A stretch of DNA of 64,000 nt from Petaurus breviceps papuanus (GCA_028583685.1 JAMXIF010000042.1:21069044-21133043), one strand, 5' to 3'; shown: positions 1 through 9,864, counted from the stretch's first letter. The notes: generated from the letters alone by a model not told the origin. Made by a program: numbers and translations.

Positions 1-121
1 GAATGGCAATTTAAAGGACATTTACACCTACACACACCCTCTTAAAACAGGAAGCCTCTCTACAATACCCCTTACAAATTTTCATTCAGTCTTTTCTAGA
101 ATGTCTTTTTAGACATGAGGA

Positions 122-378
122 GCTCAGCTACTTGGCGCAGTGGATAGATAGAGTACTGGACCTGAACTCAGGAAGTCCTGAGTATAATCTGGCTTCAGGT
201 ACTTAACAGTCATGTGATCTTGAACAAGTCACTTAATCTCTTAAGTTTCAGTTTCCTCCACTGTAAAATGATGATAGGAGCACCTGCCTTGCAGAGTTGT
301 TATAAGGACCAAATGACATCTTATTGGTAAAGTGCTTAGCACTGGAACATAACAAGCACTACCTCAATGGTTTTTCCC
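122..378 (+). mobile_element. MIR/Ther-type CORE-SINE
   Basis: tRNA-like head (ggcgcagtggatagatag), a degenerate B-box region, the CORE phrase near 'catgtgatcttgaacaagtcact', then 'cagtttcctccactgtaaaatg' and an L2-like end around 'aaagtgcttagcactgg'. Diverged, so old. Exact subfamily not assignable by eye. Confidence 0.8.
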
Positions 379-419
379 ATTTTTCCACTACCTATGAAGG
401 TGGTCAATTCCACATTTAG

Positions 420-765
420 ACATTTCTAGTTAACATTTTTTTTCCTTACATCTAACTAAGTTCTTCCTCCCTTTGACTTCCTTTCATTTGGCCTACTTCT
501 GATTTCCAAGGCTAAGCAGAACAAATTTGATCCATCTTTGATACAAGGAACTTTAAAATATCTTAAAACAATAATCATGTCCCCAGCTCATTTGCTCTTC
601 TCCAAACATCTTCACTTCCATCAGCAGGTCCTCACCTGGCAGCTTCTAGTTTTCTCATCATTCAGCTTGCTTCCTTGTGAATGTGCTGCAACTTAGCACT
701 GTCTTTCCTAAAATTCGAAGCCAAGATCTGGACATATTCACATAAACTTATTGAAGATTGCTATT
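420..765 (-). mobile_element. Old amniote-wide interspersed repeat, unassigned (CR1/L3-like)
   Basis: The run 'aagcagaacaaatttgatcc', then 'atcatgtccccagctcat', 'cttctccaaacatcttcact' and 'tttcctaaaattcgaagcc' follows the order of a common, very old amniote repeat known to me only by its text. The same family recurs at 7655, 13345 (opposite strand), 36905, 39718 and 46250. Family name not claimed. Confidence 0.5.
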
Positions 766-1189
766 GACTCACAAAATCACAGGAAGATAAGCCCTTATCT
801 CTCTATAAATGAGTGGAATACCAAAAAAAGGTAAATGGATTTAATATTCAGATAGATGGTGTTGACCAAAGGAAAGAACAGATTAAAGAGAAACTTATAG
901 AATGAGGGGTCAGAATAATTTTATGAACTTTCTCAGGATTCTCATAAGAGCCCATGAGTTAAAAAGGTAGACAGTACACATGGGAAAATAAGGAAGCTAG
1001 AAAGACTTGGAAAGACAAATAATATCTGCAGTTACATTCTTACATCCAGAGGGAAATCTCAGAGCTTAAGGGTAATTGAAAGAAACAGGGAATGATCCCT
1101 CTGAGCAAAAGTCAACAAACTGTGTTTTGAAATATTGTAGTCACTAAAGAAAGTAGGAGATGTGTCGTGACTTTGGTGCTATGTAGAAC
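766..1189. other. No recognisable feature
   Basis: AT-rich sequence without a repeat family I can name and without a useful ORF. Confidence 0.5.
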
Positions 1190-1201
1190 AAATTAACTTT
1201 T

Positions 1202-1351
1202 TTTTTAAGCAATTGAGGTTAAGTAACTTGCTCAAGGTTACATGGCCAGTTATTTCTGGGTGTGGTGCTAAGTATCTGAGCCCAGATTGATCCCTAGGTC
1301 ATCCTGATACTGGGGCCAGTGCTCTTACTCACTGAGCCACCTGGCCACCCC
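1202..1351 (-). mobile_element. tRNA-derived poly(A) SINE, first unit of a dimer
   Basis: Reverse-strand copy of the ~150-bp SINE that recurs at 13800, 18770, 22785 and 38327. It starts at an A-tail (read as T-run) and ends at 'ctggccacccc'. Joined directly to a second unit at 1352 with no A-tail remnant between them. The pair is flanked by one 12-bp duplication, aaattaactttt, at 1190-1201 and 1501-1512. Confidence 0.88.
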
Positions 1352-1500
1352 TAAGCAATTGGGGTTAAATAACTTGCTCAAGGTTACATGGCCAGGTGTT
1401 TCTGGGTGGATGGTAAGTTTCTGAGCCCAGATTCGATCCCCAGGTCATCCCGACACTGGGGCTGGTGCTCTTACTCGCTATACTACCTGGCTGCCCCTAA
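1352..1500 (-). mobile_element. tRNA-derived poly(A) SINE, second unit of a dimer
   Basis: Second head-to-tail copy, beginning 'taagcaattggggttaa' and ending 'tacctggctgccccta'. The B-box region 'gattcgatcc' is intact. The outer duplication aaattaactttt follows immediately, so the two units probably arrived as one dimeric insertion. Confidence 0.88.
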
Positions 1501-1539
1501 AAATTAACTTTTGTCCAGTTTTTTATCTTGACTTTTTTT

Positions 1540-1700
1540 TTACTAGCATACTTTTTTTTGCCTTTTGGAGGGCAATTGGGGTTAAGTAACTTAACTTAGT
1601 TTATTTTTTGTGTGCGTGCTAAGTGTCTGAGGCCAGAACTGAACTCATGTCCTCCTGACTCTGGGCCAGCGCTTTACTCACTGTGCCACATAGCTGCCCC
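1540..1700 (-). mobile_element. tRNA-derived poly(A) SINE (WSINE1-like)
   Basis: Body 'gggcaattggggttaagtaa' through 'tgccacatagctgcccc', with possible 10-bp duplication gacttttttt at 1530-1539 and 1701-1710. The duplication is low complexity and so less certain than others in this window. Confidence 0.78.
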
Positions 1701-1781
1701 GACTTTTTTTAAAGAAGCAAAATAATATAGAAATTCAATTGTATGTCCAACAAACTTTTATAAAGCATCCATTATGTTCAA

Positions 1782-1846
1782 TATAGGTAGGTGGAGCCAA
1801 GATGGCAGAACAGAAGCAGTAACTTTTCTAAGCTCCTCCAAGAATC
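1782..1846 (+). mobile_element. Short L1 5'-end fragment with its own target-site duplication
   Basis: Contains 'ggtggagccaagatggcaga', the type of phrase that begins mammalian L1 5' UTRs. The 65-bp piece is bounded by an exact 13-bp direct repeat, ccattatgttcaa, at 1769-1781 and 1847-1859. It has no L1 3' end and no A-tail, which is unusual for an L1 insertion because these normally keep the 3' end. Confidence 0.55.
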
Positions 1847-1899
1847 CCATTATGTTCAACACACTATGCTAAGCCCAGAGAATAGGGACCCTCCTCCCC

Positions 1900-2396
1900 T
1901 CAAAAAAAAGTCATTAAGATAAGTGAAAAGTCCTAGGTACAGAGTTTGAGTAATTAATAATCAATTTATTAAGTGTGACTAGCAGATAATAAATTGAGGT
2001 CAGTGGTTCACTAGGAAATTGGAGATTGTAAAATAGTTACATACCTATGGAAAAGAGTTGACCCTGATGGATGGAAATCAACTCTGATTGGTTAACAATA
2101 AGGGAATGAATATTATAATGAGGTGGGTTTATTCTAATAAGAGGTTGAGAAGACATGACTCTAATCAAGTCAGTGCTCATGGATAAAGAGATTTATCTCC
2201 AGCCAAATCACTCCCACCTCTGACAGTCTAGACAAAAGATCTCTTCTCTACCCAGATGTTGAACAATGAGATAGAATTCACCTAGATTAAATTCTCTTTA
2301 ATCAGAAATAAGCTCTCCCAGTTGGCTGGAGTCCTGCCCAAGATTGAAGAGAATGTCTCTGTCAGCCCTGTTCTTCACAACAACTAGACTATAAGT
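1900..2396. other. Unassigned sequence, possibly an old LTR-type element
   Basis: About 500 bp, apparently continued at 2530-2740 beyond a small hAT element. On the minus strand it has an AATAAA near 1970, and there is a CCAAT-type box (ctgattgg) near 2084. I do not recognise the family and cannot show paired ends. If it is LTR-derived it is a broken, old fossil. Confidence 0.2.
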
Positions 2397-2521
2397 CAGG
2401 CCTGTATAACCTGTTGCAGTGGGCTGCTTGCAGCCTACCAAAGAATATCTTGTGCACCATCCTCTACATTTTCTACAGGTCGCCCAAAATCATTTGATGG
2501 GCTGCAGGTTGTACAGACCTG
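2397..2521. mobile_element. hAT-like non-autonomous DNA transposon (MITE)
   Basis: 125 bp with terminal inverted repeats: caggcctgtataacctg at the left and caggttgtacagacctg at the right. The flanking octamers ctataagt and ctttaaat match at 6 of 8 positions, as expected for an aged 8-bp hAT duplication. The internal 'gggctgc' and 'gggctgcagg' arms are also near-inverted. Confidence 0.72.
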
Positions 2522-2744
2522 CTTTAAATAATGAAAAAGAAAGGGGAAAAATAGAAAGGGAAAAAAAACAGATTCCCTCCATATTGATAATTCATTATTA
2601 ATAATCATTTCTCATCACCAAACTGTCCTGCCCTATTCTTCTAGGGATTATAATGGGTACATTAGTAAATAGAAAGTATAAATAGAGTAACACAAAGTAA
2701 TTCTAAAAGGGAAATGGAGCTAAGGACTTAGGGAATCAAGATGG

Positions 2745-2975
2745 TAACCAGGTGGCACAGTGGGTAAAGAAATGGTCCAGAGAACCATCTGACTTCAGAT
2801 CCATCTTTAAGACATTTACTAGCTGAGTGACCCTAATTTATCTGCCTTCATTTCCTCTGTAAAGTGGAGATAATAATAGCAACTACTTCCCAGGGTTTTT
2901 GTGAAGATAAAATAAGACACATTTATAAGTGGATTCGAAACACTATATAAATACTACTTTTGTTGTTGTTGTTGT
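2745..2975 (+). mobile_element. MIR-type SINE with (GTT)n tail
   Basis: Head 'aggtggcacagtgggtaaag', CORE part 'tttactagctgagtgaccct', then 'ttcctctgtaaagtggagat' and 'cactatataaatactactt', ending in four GTT units. Confidence 0.8.
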
Positions 2976-3123
2976 GAGATACTCCCTATAGGAATTGCCA
3001 GAGGAGGGGGTGTTTTGCATTCTCTCTGGTCAAAAGTACCCTATCCTCTAACCTCCTGGTTATGAACTAAAAAAAAGCAAAATACCTGTACCTCATATTC
3101 TGAGATATGTCCTCCTACAAACC

Positions 3124-3378
3124 TCAAAGTATTCTGGGTACAGACCCTCAAGAGGCTCCATTTGTCTTTTTCCAACCTAGAGTTAATTGAGGAAGATTTC
3201 TAACATAAATATGTGTAGATGTCCCCAATGTGAATGCCAAAGTCTATAACCTCTACATAGGAGCTCAGTGTATAATATGGGTGATTTTGATTTTGCCTCA
3301 TAGAAAAAGTATAATATACTAAGAATGCACAAAAGCCTGTATTTTTATATCTGATTATAGTCTCCCTTGAAACCTTAG
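3124..3378 (+). repeat. Local direct repeat, copy A
   Basis: Begins 'tcaaagtattctgggtacag' and ends 'ttgaaaccttag'. Copy B lies 1.1 kb downstream in the same orientation and is clearly homologous over its whole length, with two extra insertions in B. I do not recognise it as a known repeat family. Confidence 0.85.
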
Positions 3379-4139
3379 TGTTCTTAAAGGATTTGAATTA
3401 GTTGATCTTTTGTAGTTCTAAAAAGCTTTGAGTTCTATAATTTTTTTAAGGCAAGGCACCACCAAAATCACACAAGTGAGACTAACCCTGTCTGGATTTC
3501 TTTAGTTCACAATGTTATTTTATTGAGTTCAGGGAAATTGTTCTATTGAGAACATAGCTTCTTTTAAATGATTATCATTTTGTACTTGGAATTTAATGGT
3601 TGACTGTAAATTGATTAAAAAAATGAAAAAAAAAGCTTTGTGGAGAATCAACCCTTTCTTTTTCTCCGCCTTCTTTCCTCGCCTGCATGGTTTTGCTTTG
3701 CCTATATATTTAAAGATTGTCAGTGTGTGGTGACAACCATGTCCTCAGGGGACATTAATTTGTTCCAGCTCATTGTATTTCATGACTAAGTTCCAAAGCC
3801 ATTTATCTCATATAGTAAAAGCTTTAGAGGCTTCATTAATAAATTGTAAAACATTTAAGGTAAGATGTTTTTTTTTTCTTCTCAAGTGTTTGCTATCCCA
3901 AAAGTATATAGAGAGGCAACAGTTTATCCATATATTCAGAGAGAGTGTTATGTAGGTTTAATTAAAATTAATTAGGTATATTCCAATCAATTACATATGC
4001 AAATTAATTACACCTTATCTGGTTGCTGAAAGCATGAATAAGTACCTTCATGAGTTTGTTTGGACTGTTCCATTTGTTTATCTTCATCAAGAAAATACTG
4101 TGTTTAGATCAGAATCAGACAAGAATTGGCAAAGAAATC
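3379..4139. other. Spacer between the two local repeats
   Basis: Holds a MIR 3' scrap near 3395-3440. The AT-rich block around 3955-4060 is dense in TAATTA/ATTAATT homeodomain-type sites. No gene seen. Confidence 0.45.
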
Positions 4140-4225
4140 TCATAAGATCAATTCATTGAGCATTTGCTATGCATCTCTATATTCAAGGCACTGTGTTTTG
4201 GGAATGCAAAGATAAAAATGAAACA
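4140..4225 (-). mobile_element. L2 3' end, antisense
   Basis: 'attcattgagcatttgctat' then 'aaggcactgtgttttgggaa' reads as the reverse complement of the L2 terminus. It stops where local repeat copy B begins. Confidence 0.7.
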
Positions 4226-4227
4226 AT

Positions 4228-4512
4228 TCAAAGTATTCTGGGTACAGACCCCCAAGAGGCTCCATGTGTCTCCAACCATTTGTCTCTTTCCAACCTAGAG
4301 TTAATTCAGGAAAATCTCTAAAATAAATATGTGTAGCTGTCCCCAGAGTGAATAGCAGAGACTATAACCTCAACATAGGTACTCAGTGTATGATATGGGT
4401 GATAAGTAAAAAAAAGTCTTTTGATTTTACCTCACAGAAAATGTATAAAATACTAAGAATGCACAAAAATCTGTATTTTTATATCTGATTATAGTCTCCC
4501 TTGAAACCTTAG
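4228..4512 (+). repeat. Local direct repeat, copy B
   Basis: Homologous to 3124-3378. It carries two insertions relative to copy A: about 13 bp near 4264-4276 and about 16 bp near 4404-4420. The homology ends sharply at both sides. Confidence 0.85.
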
Positions 4513-4524
4513 CAGTAAAATTGT

Positions 4525-4600
4525 AAGATATGGTAGGTATTATCTAGTGCAAATGTGGAAAGTGAGGCAAACAGGAGATAGGAGTTGTCCACTTCAGTTG
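4525..4600 (-). mobile_element. MIR fragment
   Basis: 'tggtaggtattatctagtgc' then 'aagtgaggcaaacaggagat' resembles the reverse-strand MIR centre (...attatcccatttt...gaggaaactgagg...). Short and diverged. Confidence 0.4.
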
Positions 4601-5214
4601 CTATTAGGATGTGGGATAGAATTTGCTAGAAAATAAATGAATATGTTTAAAGGTAGCACATGGAAATGGGGGTAAAGAGGGAAGTGTTAGTGGGAGAGAA
4701 AGAGAAAAGAATCATGACCCTGGTTATTTTCAGTGTTCCAGTCTCTGTCCAGTATACTTTTGTCTCTCAGTGATACAAGCAGTTCAGCCTTCCTTTGTGT
4801 TAACTTGCTTTCATGGGTAAGCCAAATTTCCCTAAATGACTCTGTGGTTGTATTCCATTAAAGTACAGAAGTTAAGCCAAGAGCAATATTCAGAATTTAT
4901 TAAGTATCCATGTGTGTTTGAGTATAAAGGTGCATGCATTATGTATTAGGATTTGGAAGATTTAATTTTTATTGGTTACTTGCATGTTGTTCTTTTAGCA
5001 TCTGTATTGAATTTTCTTGTGCATTATGAGGACCTAAAATGCTACAGCTGAGCAGCTGTGAATATGTACAAATCTTTGCAGAAGCACATCTGCCTCATGC
5101 AACTTTACATCCATCACAACAGAGCATTTTATATATAAAACAAGAACTTTCTAGGTAAACAACCATTTGCCGCTTAAAGGGAGACAGAAGGAGAGCACTG
5201 CTAGCAAAGAGTGT
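4601..5214. other. Repeat-poor block, candidate conserved noncoding sequence at 4840-5160
   Basis: No repeat family recognised. The 4840-5160 part has TAATTTTTATTGG and E-box-like sites (cagctgagcagctg). Conservation is only suspected. Confidence 0.3.
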
Positions 5215-5335
5215 CATCCCTTGGTTAAGTTACTAACCCATCAGAACTTTGGGTTTTTGTTTTTGTTTTTTCTGTAAAATAAAAGGCTAAAATATTTTCC
5301 CGGTATCTTTTCAGCTCTAATATTCTATTATCCTA
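5215..5335 (+). mobile_element. MIR fragment
   Basis: 'ttggttaagttactaaccca', then 'tctgtaaaataaaaggctaa' and 'tcttttcagctctaatattc' is the 3' half of a MIR. Confidence 0.55.
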
Positions 5336-5599
5336 GGATGAGTGTTCTAGGATTTTTGTGAGGAAAAACACTTTATAAGCTTTAGTTTACTATATAGATA
5401 AAATAGATTAAAATGAACAAGGGGCAGAGAAAATAGTAACAGATAATTTCATCTCTTCCAAAAATATTCACATAGTGAACTATCTTTTATGACCTGTCAC
5501 TAGGGAAACTGCTATTTTCTTTCTTTGTAAAAGATAAAATATTATATCAGTCCTGGTAGTGGTTTTGCCTGATGATATCCTTCCCTCCCCACCTTTGGA

Positions 5600-5825
5600 A
5601 GGGGGAGCGGCTCTGAAGTTATGTGTCCCTTAGTGGTGGGTACTCCCAGTATGACCATCATCTCCAGCAAATCGTGTGTAACTTACAGTCTTGGAGAAAT
5701 ACTTGGTATACTAAGATAAGTGATTTATCATGGTCACAAAGTTAGTTGCGACCAAAGGCAAGATTTGAACTCATGTCTTCATGAACACATGGCCACATTA
5801 GAACACACTTCCAGATATGCAGTGT
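5600..5825 (-). mobile_element. Ther-type CORE-SINE
   Basis: 'aacttacagtcttggagaaa', then 'gataagtgatttatcatggt' and 'aagatttgaactcatgtctt' match, on the reverse strand, the same SINE seen at 25010, 32660 and 51115. Confidence 0.55.
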
Positions 5826-5829
5826 GATT

Positions 5830-6395
5830 TCCTTTTTTGAGTAAAGTAATGAGTTTTGTTTTTCCTTTTTTAAACACCTAGAATTTGAGCGTAGGGTGGG
5901 AGAGGGAACCTATTGAGTTGACATATACACAGTCTAACTAATGAGGAGAATTGTGGAGAATGAGGAGCATAAGTGAGCATCTTTCCAGGTCTTTGATTAA
6001 CTTTCTGCAGCATAAGCCTCTGATGGCACTCTACTTATACTTTTGGGGAGAAACTTCTTTTAATTAAATACCAGCATATAGTATATAGGCTAAAATCCAA
6101 AGTCCTCTGGCCTAGAAAACAAAGTATTATCTCTGGGTAAAATCAGACTCCAAACTCACAGAGGAAGTTATCTAGAAAACATTACAAATGTAAGTCAGCC
6201 CAATGTACTCAAAGTCCTATTACTCAATATTACTTCATCAAGGACAAACTATGCCTGAGTAACTTCATTTCCCTTTTATGACAGGTTGACTGATTAGACT
6301 GGTAAAACCAGTGAATGTTGTAGACCAAATATAATTTATTGTCAGTGAGGCATTTTATATTCCCCATGATATCATTATTGACAAGAGTGTAACAA
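5830..6395. other. No recognisable feature
   Basis: AT-rich, no repeat family or gene recognised. Confidence 0.5.
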
Positions 6396-6648
6396 TAAGG
6401 CTGGTGATGATCATAATGAAAATGGCTAACATTTACATAATGCTTTAAGGTTTGTAAAACACTTTATATTATCTCAATTATCCTTCCAACAACCCTGAGA
6501 GGTAGGTGCTATTATCCCCATTTTACAGATAAGAAAACTGAGATAGAGATTTAGTTATCCAAAGTTATACAGCTAATGAATGCCTAAACTCCAGTCTTCC
6601 TGACTCCACATCCACCGTTCTTTTCACTGTGCCACCTAAATTAGCAAT
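6396..6648 (-). mobile_element. MIR-type SINE, near full length
   Basis: 'ggctaacatttacataatgc' through 'gctattatccccattttaca' to 'ttcactgtgccacctaaat'. Reverse orientation, old. Confidence 0.85.
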
Positions 6649-6811
6649 GCAATTTTAAATTCTGACGTAGTCATTTGCTAGCTGGGTAGGTATTTCATGT
6701 AAGGAAAGCCTCCTGTCCAAAAGTAGAATGAGCTTCCTTAGGATGATTAATGGGCTTACCCTTGATAGAAATTTTCAAGCAGAGGAGGAATGATCCCTTG
6801 TTCAAGATAAT

Positions 6812-6958
6812 GCAATTTAATTCAATTCAACAAGCATTCTGTAAGCTAAGATATGCTAGTTTCATGAGGATTCAAAGACAAAAAAAAATAACCCCTGCTT
6901 TTAAGAGGGTTCTATTCTATTGGTTGAAAAATGTACATAGATAAACAAATTTGGGCAA
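6812..6958 (-). mobile_element. L2 3' end, antisense (left part)
   Basis: 'tcaattcaacaagcattctg' then 'cttttaagagggttctattc' follows the reverse-complement L2 terminus. A MAR1 SINE separates it from the rest of the L2 at 7330. Confidence 0.65.
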
Positions 6959-6959
6959 C

Positions 6960-7200
6960 TGCAGTGGGTAGAAAACTGGGCCTGGAGTCAGGATATAGCA
7001 GGGGGACTGAAGTCAGGAAGACATGATTTCAAATCTGGCCTCAGACACTTACTAGCTGTGTGACCCTGGGAAAGTCACTTAAACTTACCCTTCTTTGCTT
7101 CAGTTTCCTCATCTGTAAAATGAGCTGGAGGAGGAAAAGGCAAACCACTCCAGTATCCCTGCCATGTGAGTTAGACATGACTTAAATGACTAAAGAACAA
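6960..7200 (+). mobile_element. MAR1-like CORE-SINE with RTE-type tail
   Basis: Head 'ggcctggagtcagg', CORE 'cacttactagctgtgtgacc', 'cctcatctgtaaaatgagct', and the 3' part 'gcaaaccactccagtatccc' then 'agttagacatgacttaaatg'. The 3' part is RTE-like. A short internal duplication of the 'gaagtcaggaagac' part lies near 6980-7020. Confidence 0.85.
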
Positions 7201-7329
7201 GATAAATTTAAATATTTATGCACACACACGCATACACACTAGATAAGTCTGTTACTGTTACCTGATCAAATGAAGAAATGCTTACAGCGGAAATAGCACT
7301 GAGTTTTAAAAAGCAAAAAGATTCTGAGA

Positions 7330-7650
7330 AGTGAGTGAGGATATAATACTTTCTAGGCCTATGGAGAAATAGGCGAGCCTCTGCAAGGGCACAGTGATGG
7401 GAGATGGAATATAATGGATGGGAAGAAGCCAGAAGGCTACTTTGTACAGATCTTAGAATTTATAAAGGTAGATACAGGAGAAAGGTAGCATGCAATAAGT
7501 CTAGAAAAATAACATGGAAGCAGTATATGAACGTCAAGTGCCAAACATAATTTAGAATTATCTTAGAGGCAATAGCAAGTTACTGGAGTATCTTGAGTTC
7601 ACATCCCAGAATGAAGCCTAGAATAGCACTACATTTTGCTGGGTCATTTT
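7330..7650 (-). mobile_element. L2, antisense (continuation)
   Basis: 'ggcaatagcaagttactgga', preceded by 'gtgccaaacataatttagaa', matches the L2 antisense order also seen at 28671-28880 and 42863-43400. Confidence 0.55.
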
Positions 7651-7654
7651 GTTA

Positions 7655-7835
7655 ACTCATATTGAAATTGTAGTCAAAAAAACCCAGATTTTTTTTCACA
7701 AAAATAGTTGTCTAGTCATGCTTCTCTTTTACTAGTAAAGTTGCTTCTTAAAGACATTTCACTGCAGAATCCTACATTTGAACACTTTCTTCCTTCAAAA
7801 TTCCATGGTTATACCCTTTGGAAAATTCTTATCTG
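7655..7835 (-). mobile_element. Old amniote-wide repeat, unassigned
   Basis: 'ttgttaactcatattgaaat', then 'aacccagattttttttcaca' and 'gttgtctagtcatgcttctc'. Same family as 420 and 36905. Confidence 0.5.
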
Positions 7836-7854
7836 CGTCTTACCATTATTAATA

Positions 7855-8045
7855 GGACCATAGTTTTAGAGTTGAAAGAGATTCTAATGACCATCTAGAA
7901 TACTTCCTTCATTTTATAGATGGGGAAACTGAGATTTGGAGGGCCTAAGTGACTTGCCCAAGGTCAAATAGCATATAATTAGCTGAGGCAGATTTGATCA
8001 TGTCTTCCTGATTCCAAGTCCAATACCCTGCACACTAAAGCATGT
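7855..8045 (-). mobile_element. MIR/L3-type repeat
   Basis: 'gaccatctagaatacttcct', then 'tggggaaactgagatttgga' and 'aagtgacttgcccaaggtca'. Reverse-strand old repeat. Confidence 0.65.
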
Positions 8046-8151
8046 TGTCTCTTATTCTTCTAATATCTCATGAAAATCCATCATCCCATCCATCTATCAT
8101 CTCTCCCTCTCCAGGGATAATATGCCCACCTCTTCTTCTACTCCTATATAT

Positions 8152-8327
8152 ACTTTTATTTATTTATTGCTTTTTGGAGGGGGAAACTTGGGGCAATTGG
8201 GGTTAAGTGAATTGCTAAAGGTCACATGGCTAATAAATGTTAAGTGTCTTGAGTGTGGATTTGAACTCAGGTCCTCCAGACTCCAGGGCTGGTGCTCAAT
8301 TCACTGTGCCTCCTAGCCACCCCTGCC
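8152..8327 (-). mobile_element. tRNA-derived poly(A) SINE (WSINE1-like)
   Basis: 'ggggcaattggggttaagtg' through 'tgcctcctagccacccc', flanked by a 9-bp duplication cctatatat at 8143-8151 and 8328-8336. Confidence 0.8.
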
Positions 8328-8337
8328 CCTATATATT

Positions 8338-8629
8338 CTTGCTAATGTTCTTTACATTACTTCTTATGTCTACATTATTACAAGTAATATGATGAAATTG
8401 ACTTTAACTTATCATGTCATTTTATTAGCCTTTCTTTTATGGTTATTCCAGGACAGGGGAGTCCCATGAATTGCAGGCACTGAGGAACATCCAAGAATTT
8501 TCATGTTACAGATTGATTTTTGTGGCAGTAAACAGTTGGGATTGCTGAAAGCATTCTACCTTTTCCCAAATGAAATATAGCTCATCCTCATCCTCCCAAG
8601 TTAGTTCTGGAGCACCATTTCACACAACT
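8338..8629. other. No recognisable feature
   Basis: Unique-looking sequence leading into the CT microsatellite. Confidence 0.4.
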
Positions 8630-8657
8630 GATTCTCTCTCTCTCCTTCTCTCTCTCT

Positions 8658-8704
<47 letters not shown>

Positions 8705-8804
8705 NNNNNNNNNNNNNNNNNNNNNNNNNNNNNNNNNNNNNNNNNNNNNNNNNNNNNNNNNNNNNNNNNNNNNNNNNNNNNNNNNNNNNNNNNNNNNNNN
8801 NNNN

Positions 8805-8841
<37 letters not shown>

Positions 8842-8957
8842 GTCTCTCTGTGTCTCTGTCTCTCTCTCTGTCTTTCTCTGTGTCTCTCTGTCTCTGTCTC
8901 TGTGTGTGTGTGTGTGTGTGTGTCTCTCTCTCTCTCTCACACAAACACACGCACGCA
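8630..8957. repeat. (CT)n microsatellite grading into (TG)n and (AC)-rich tract
   Basis: CT units from about 8630, interrupted by the N gap, then CT/TGTCTC mixtures, a pure TG run near 8901-8922 and AC-rich sequence to 8957. Reading frames through it are artefacts of the repeat. Confidence 0.97.
8705..8804. other. Assembly gap, 100 N
   Basis: Exactly 100 N, flanked on both sides by (CT)n. The round number suggests a gap of unknown true length. Confidence 0.99.
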
Positions 8958-9263
8958 CACACTCCATTGCTCCTTTGTCAATTTAGAGTACCAGCAATGA
9001 GCTACCTGTACTGCTACACAGTCTGGACAATATGAACTTTTCAACTATTTCCACTCCTCTGCTCCCCAGTGTGAATAGTTAGGCTCATATCTTTCACATT
9101 AACAGACATTTCACCCAGGATGCTTTGTAGAGTTTTCTATAAATTTACACTGCAGAAAACTCATTGTTTCAGCAAAGTTTCCTAGTAAGTACATCAGTTT
9201 AGTAAAAAAAATAGATAAGGCTTAGTCTATCAACTGTATGTTTGTTTGTTTTTTTAATGGGTC

Positions 9264-9352
9264 CCTTACCTATGTATCTGTCATTGCTTATCTTACTGAC
9301 ACATCCCGTTTCTGCCCACTTTTATTCAATAGTTTCTTATAATCAATCAACA
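9264..9352 (+). repeat. Short local direct repeat, copy 1
   Basis: 'cattgcttatcttactgaca' then 'tctgcccacttttattcaat' and 'aatcaatcaacaa'. A matching copy lies ~250 bp downstream at 9512-9607. Confidence 0.8.
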
Positions 9353-9354
9353 AG

Positions 9355-9431
9355 CAAGACACAAGTTTAGTGGGTGGTACATTTACCATTCTTCAGAGCC
9401 TATGGGGCCTCTGTTAGAAACTTGTGTCTTG
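9355..9431. repeat. 14-bp perfect inverted repeat with 49-bp spacer
   Basis: Arms caagacacaagttt (9355-9368) and aaacttgtgtcttg (9418-9431) are exact reverse complements. It sits between the two local direct repeats. No clear flanking duplication, so not securely a transposon. Confidence 0.75.
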
Positions 9432-9511
9432 ATTTTCCACAAAAGAAACACCTACATGCCATAGAGAATATAATTTTCTGACATGGAAGAACTGTGTGTT
9501 TATTTTAGTAT

Positions 9512-9607
9512 GTGCTTTACCCATATAACTAATTCATTGCTTATCCTACTGACACTCATCATATTTCTGCCCACCTTTATTCAATATTTTCATATAATCA
9601 ATCAACA
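9512..9607 (+). repeat. Short local direct repeat, copy 2
   Basis: 'cattgcttatcctactgaca' then 'tctgcccacctttattcaat' and 'aatcaatcaacaa'. Unlike copy 1 it runs on into an antisense L2 end. Confidence 0.8.
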
Positions 9608-9720
9608 AACACTTATAGAGCACCTATTATATAATAATCTAAGGCACAAAATACTGGGAATACTACAAAGGCCAAAATTAAATAGTTGTTATGCTCAAGG
9701 AGATTATGTTCTTTTAAGGG
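9590..9720 (-). mobile_element. L2 3' end, antisense
   Basis: 'tcaatcaacaaacacttata', then 'gagcacctattatataataa' and 'gctcaaggagattatgttct' match the reverse L2 terminus. Confidence 0.75.
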
Positions 9721-9864
9721 AGCAAACTACCTGTATCTCTCCTTGACAATCCCAAGGGGGATTGGCACCAACATCATCTCAATTTGAGTATTTATTTTTT
9801 GTGATAATAGTATTTTGCCTTTATGTAGTACATTTTTGTTGTCATCTAGGAAGCACAGAGCTAT

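Noticed and set aside
1900-2740. Endogenous retroviral LTR
   Set aside because: AATAAA and a CCAAT-like box are suggestive, but I could not find paired TG...CA ends, a flanking duplication or a second copy, so it is listed only as unassigned.
8630-8960. Adapter contamination at the first gap
   Set aside because: I looked for the same adapter words seen at 35.5 kb and found none.
8570-8986. Open frames of 115-138 codons through the first CT tract and gap
   Set aside because: Pure Ser/Leu or Arg/Glu/Thr repeat translation including the N gap; microsatellite artefact.
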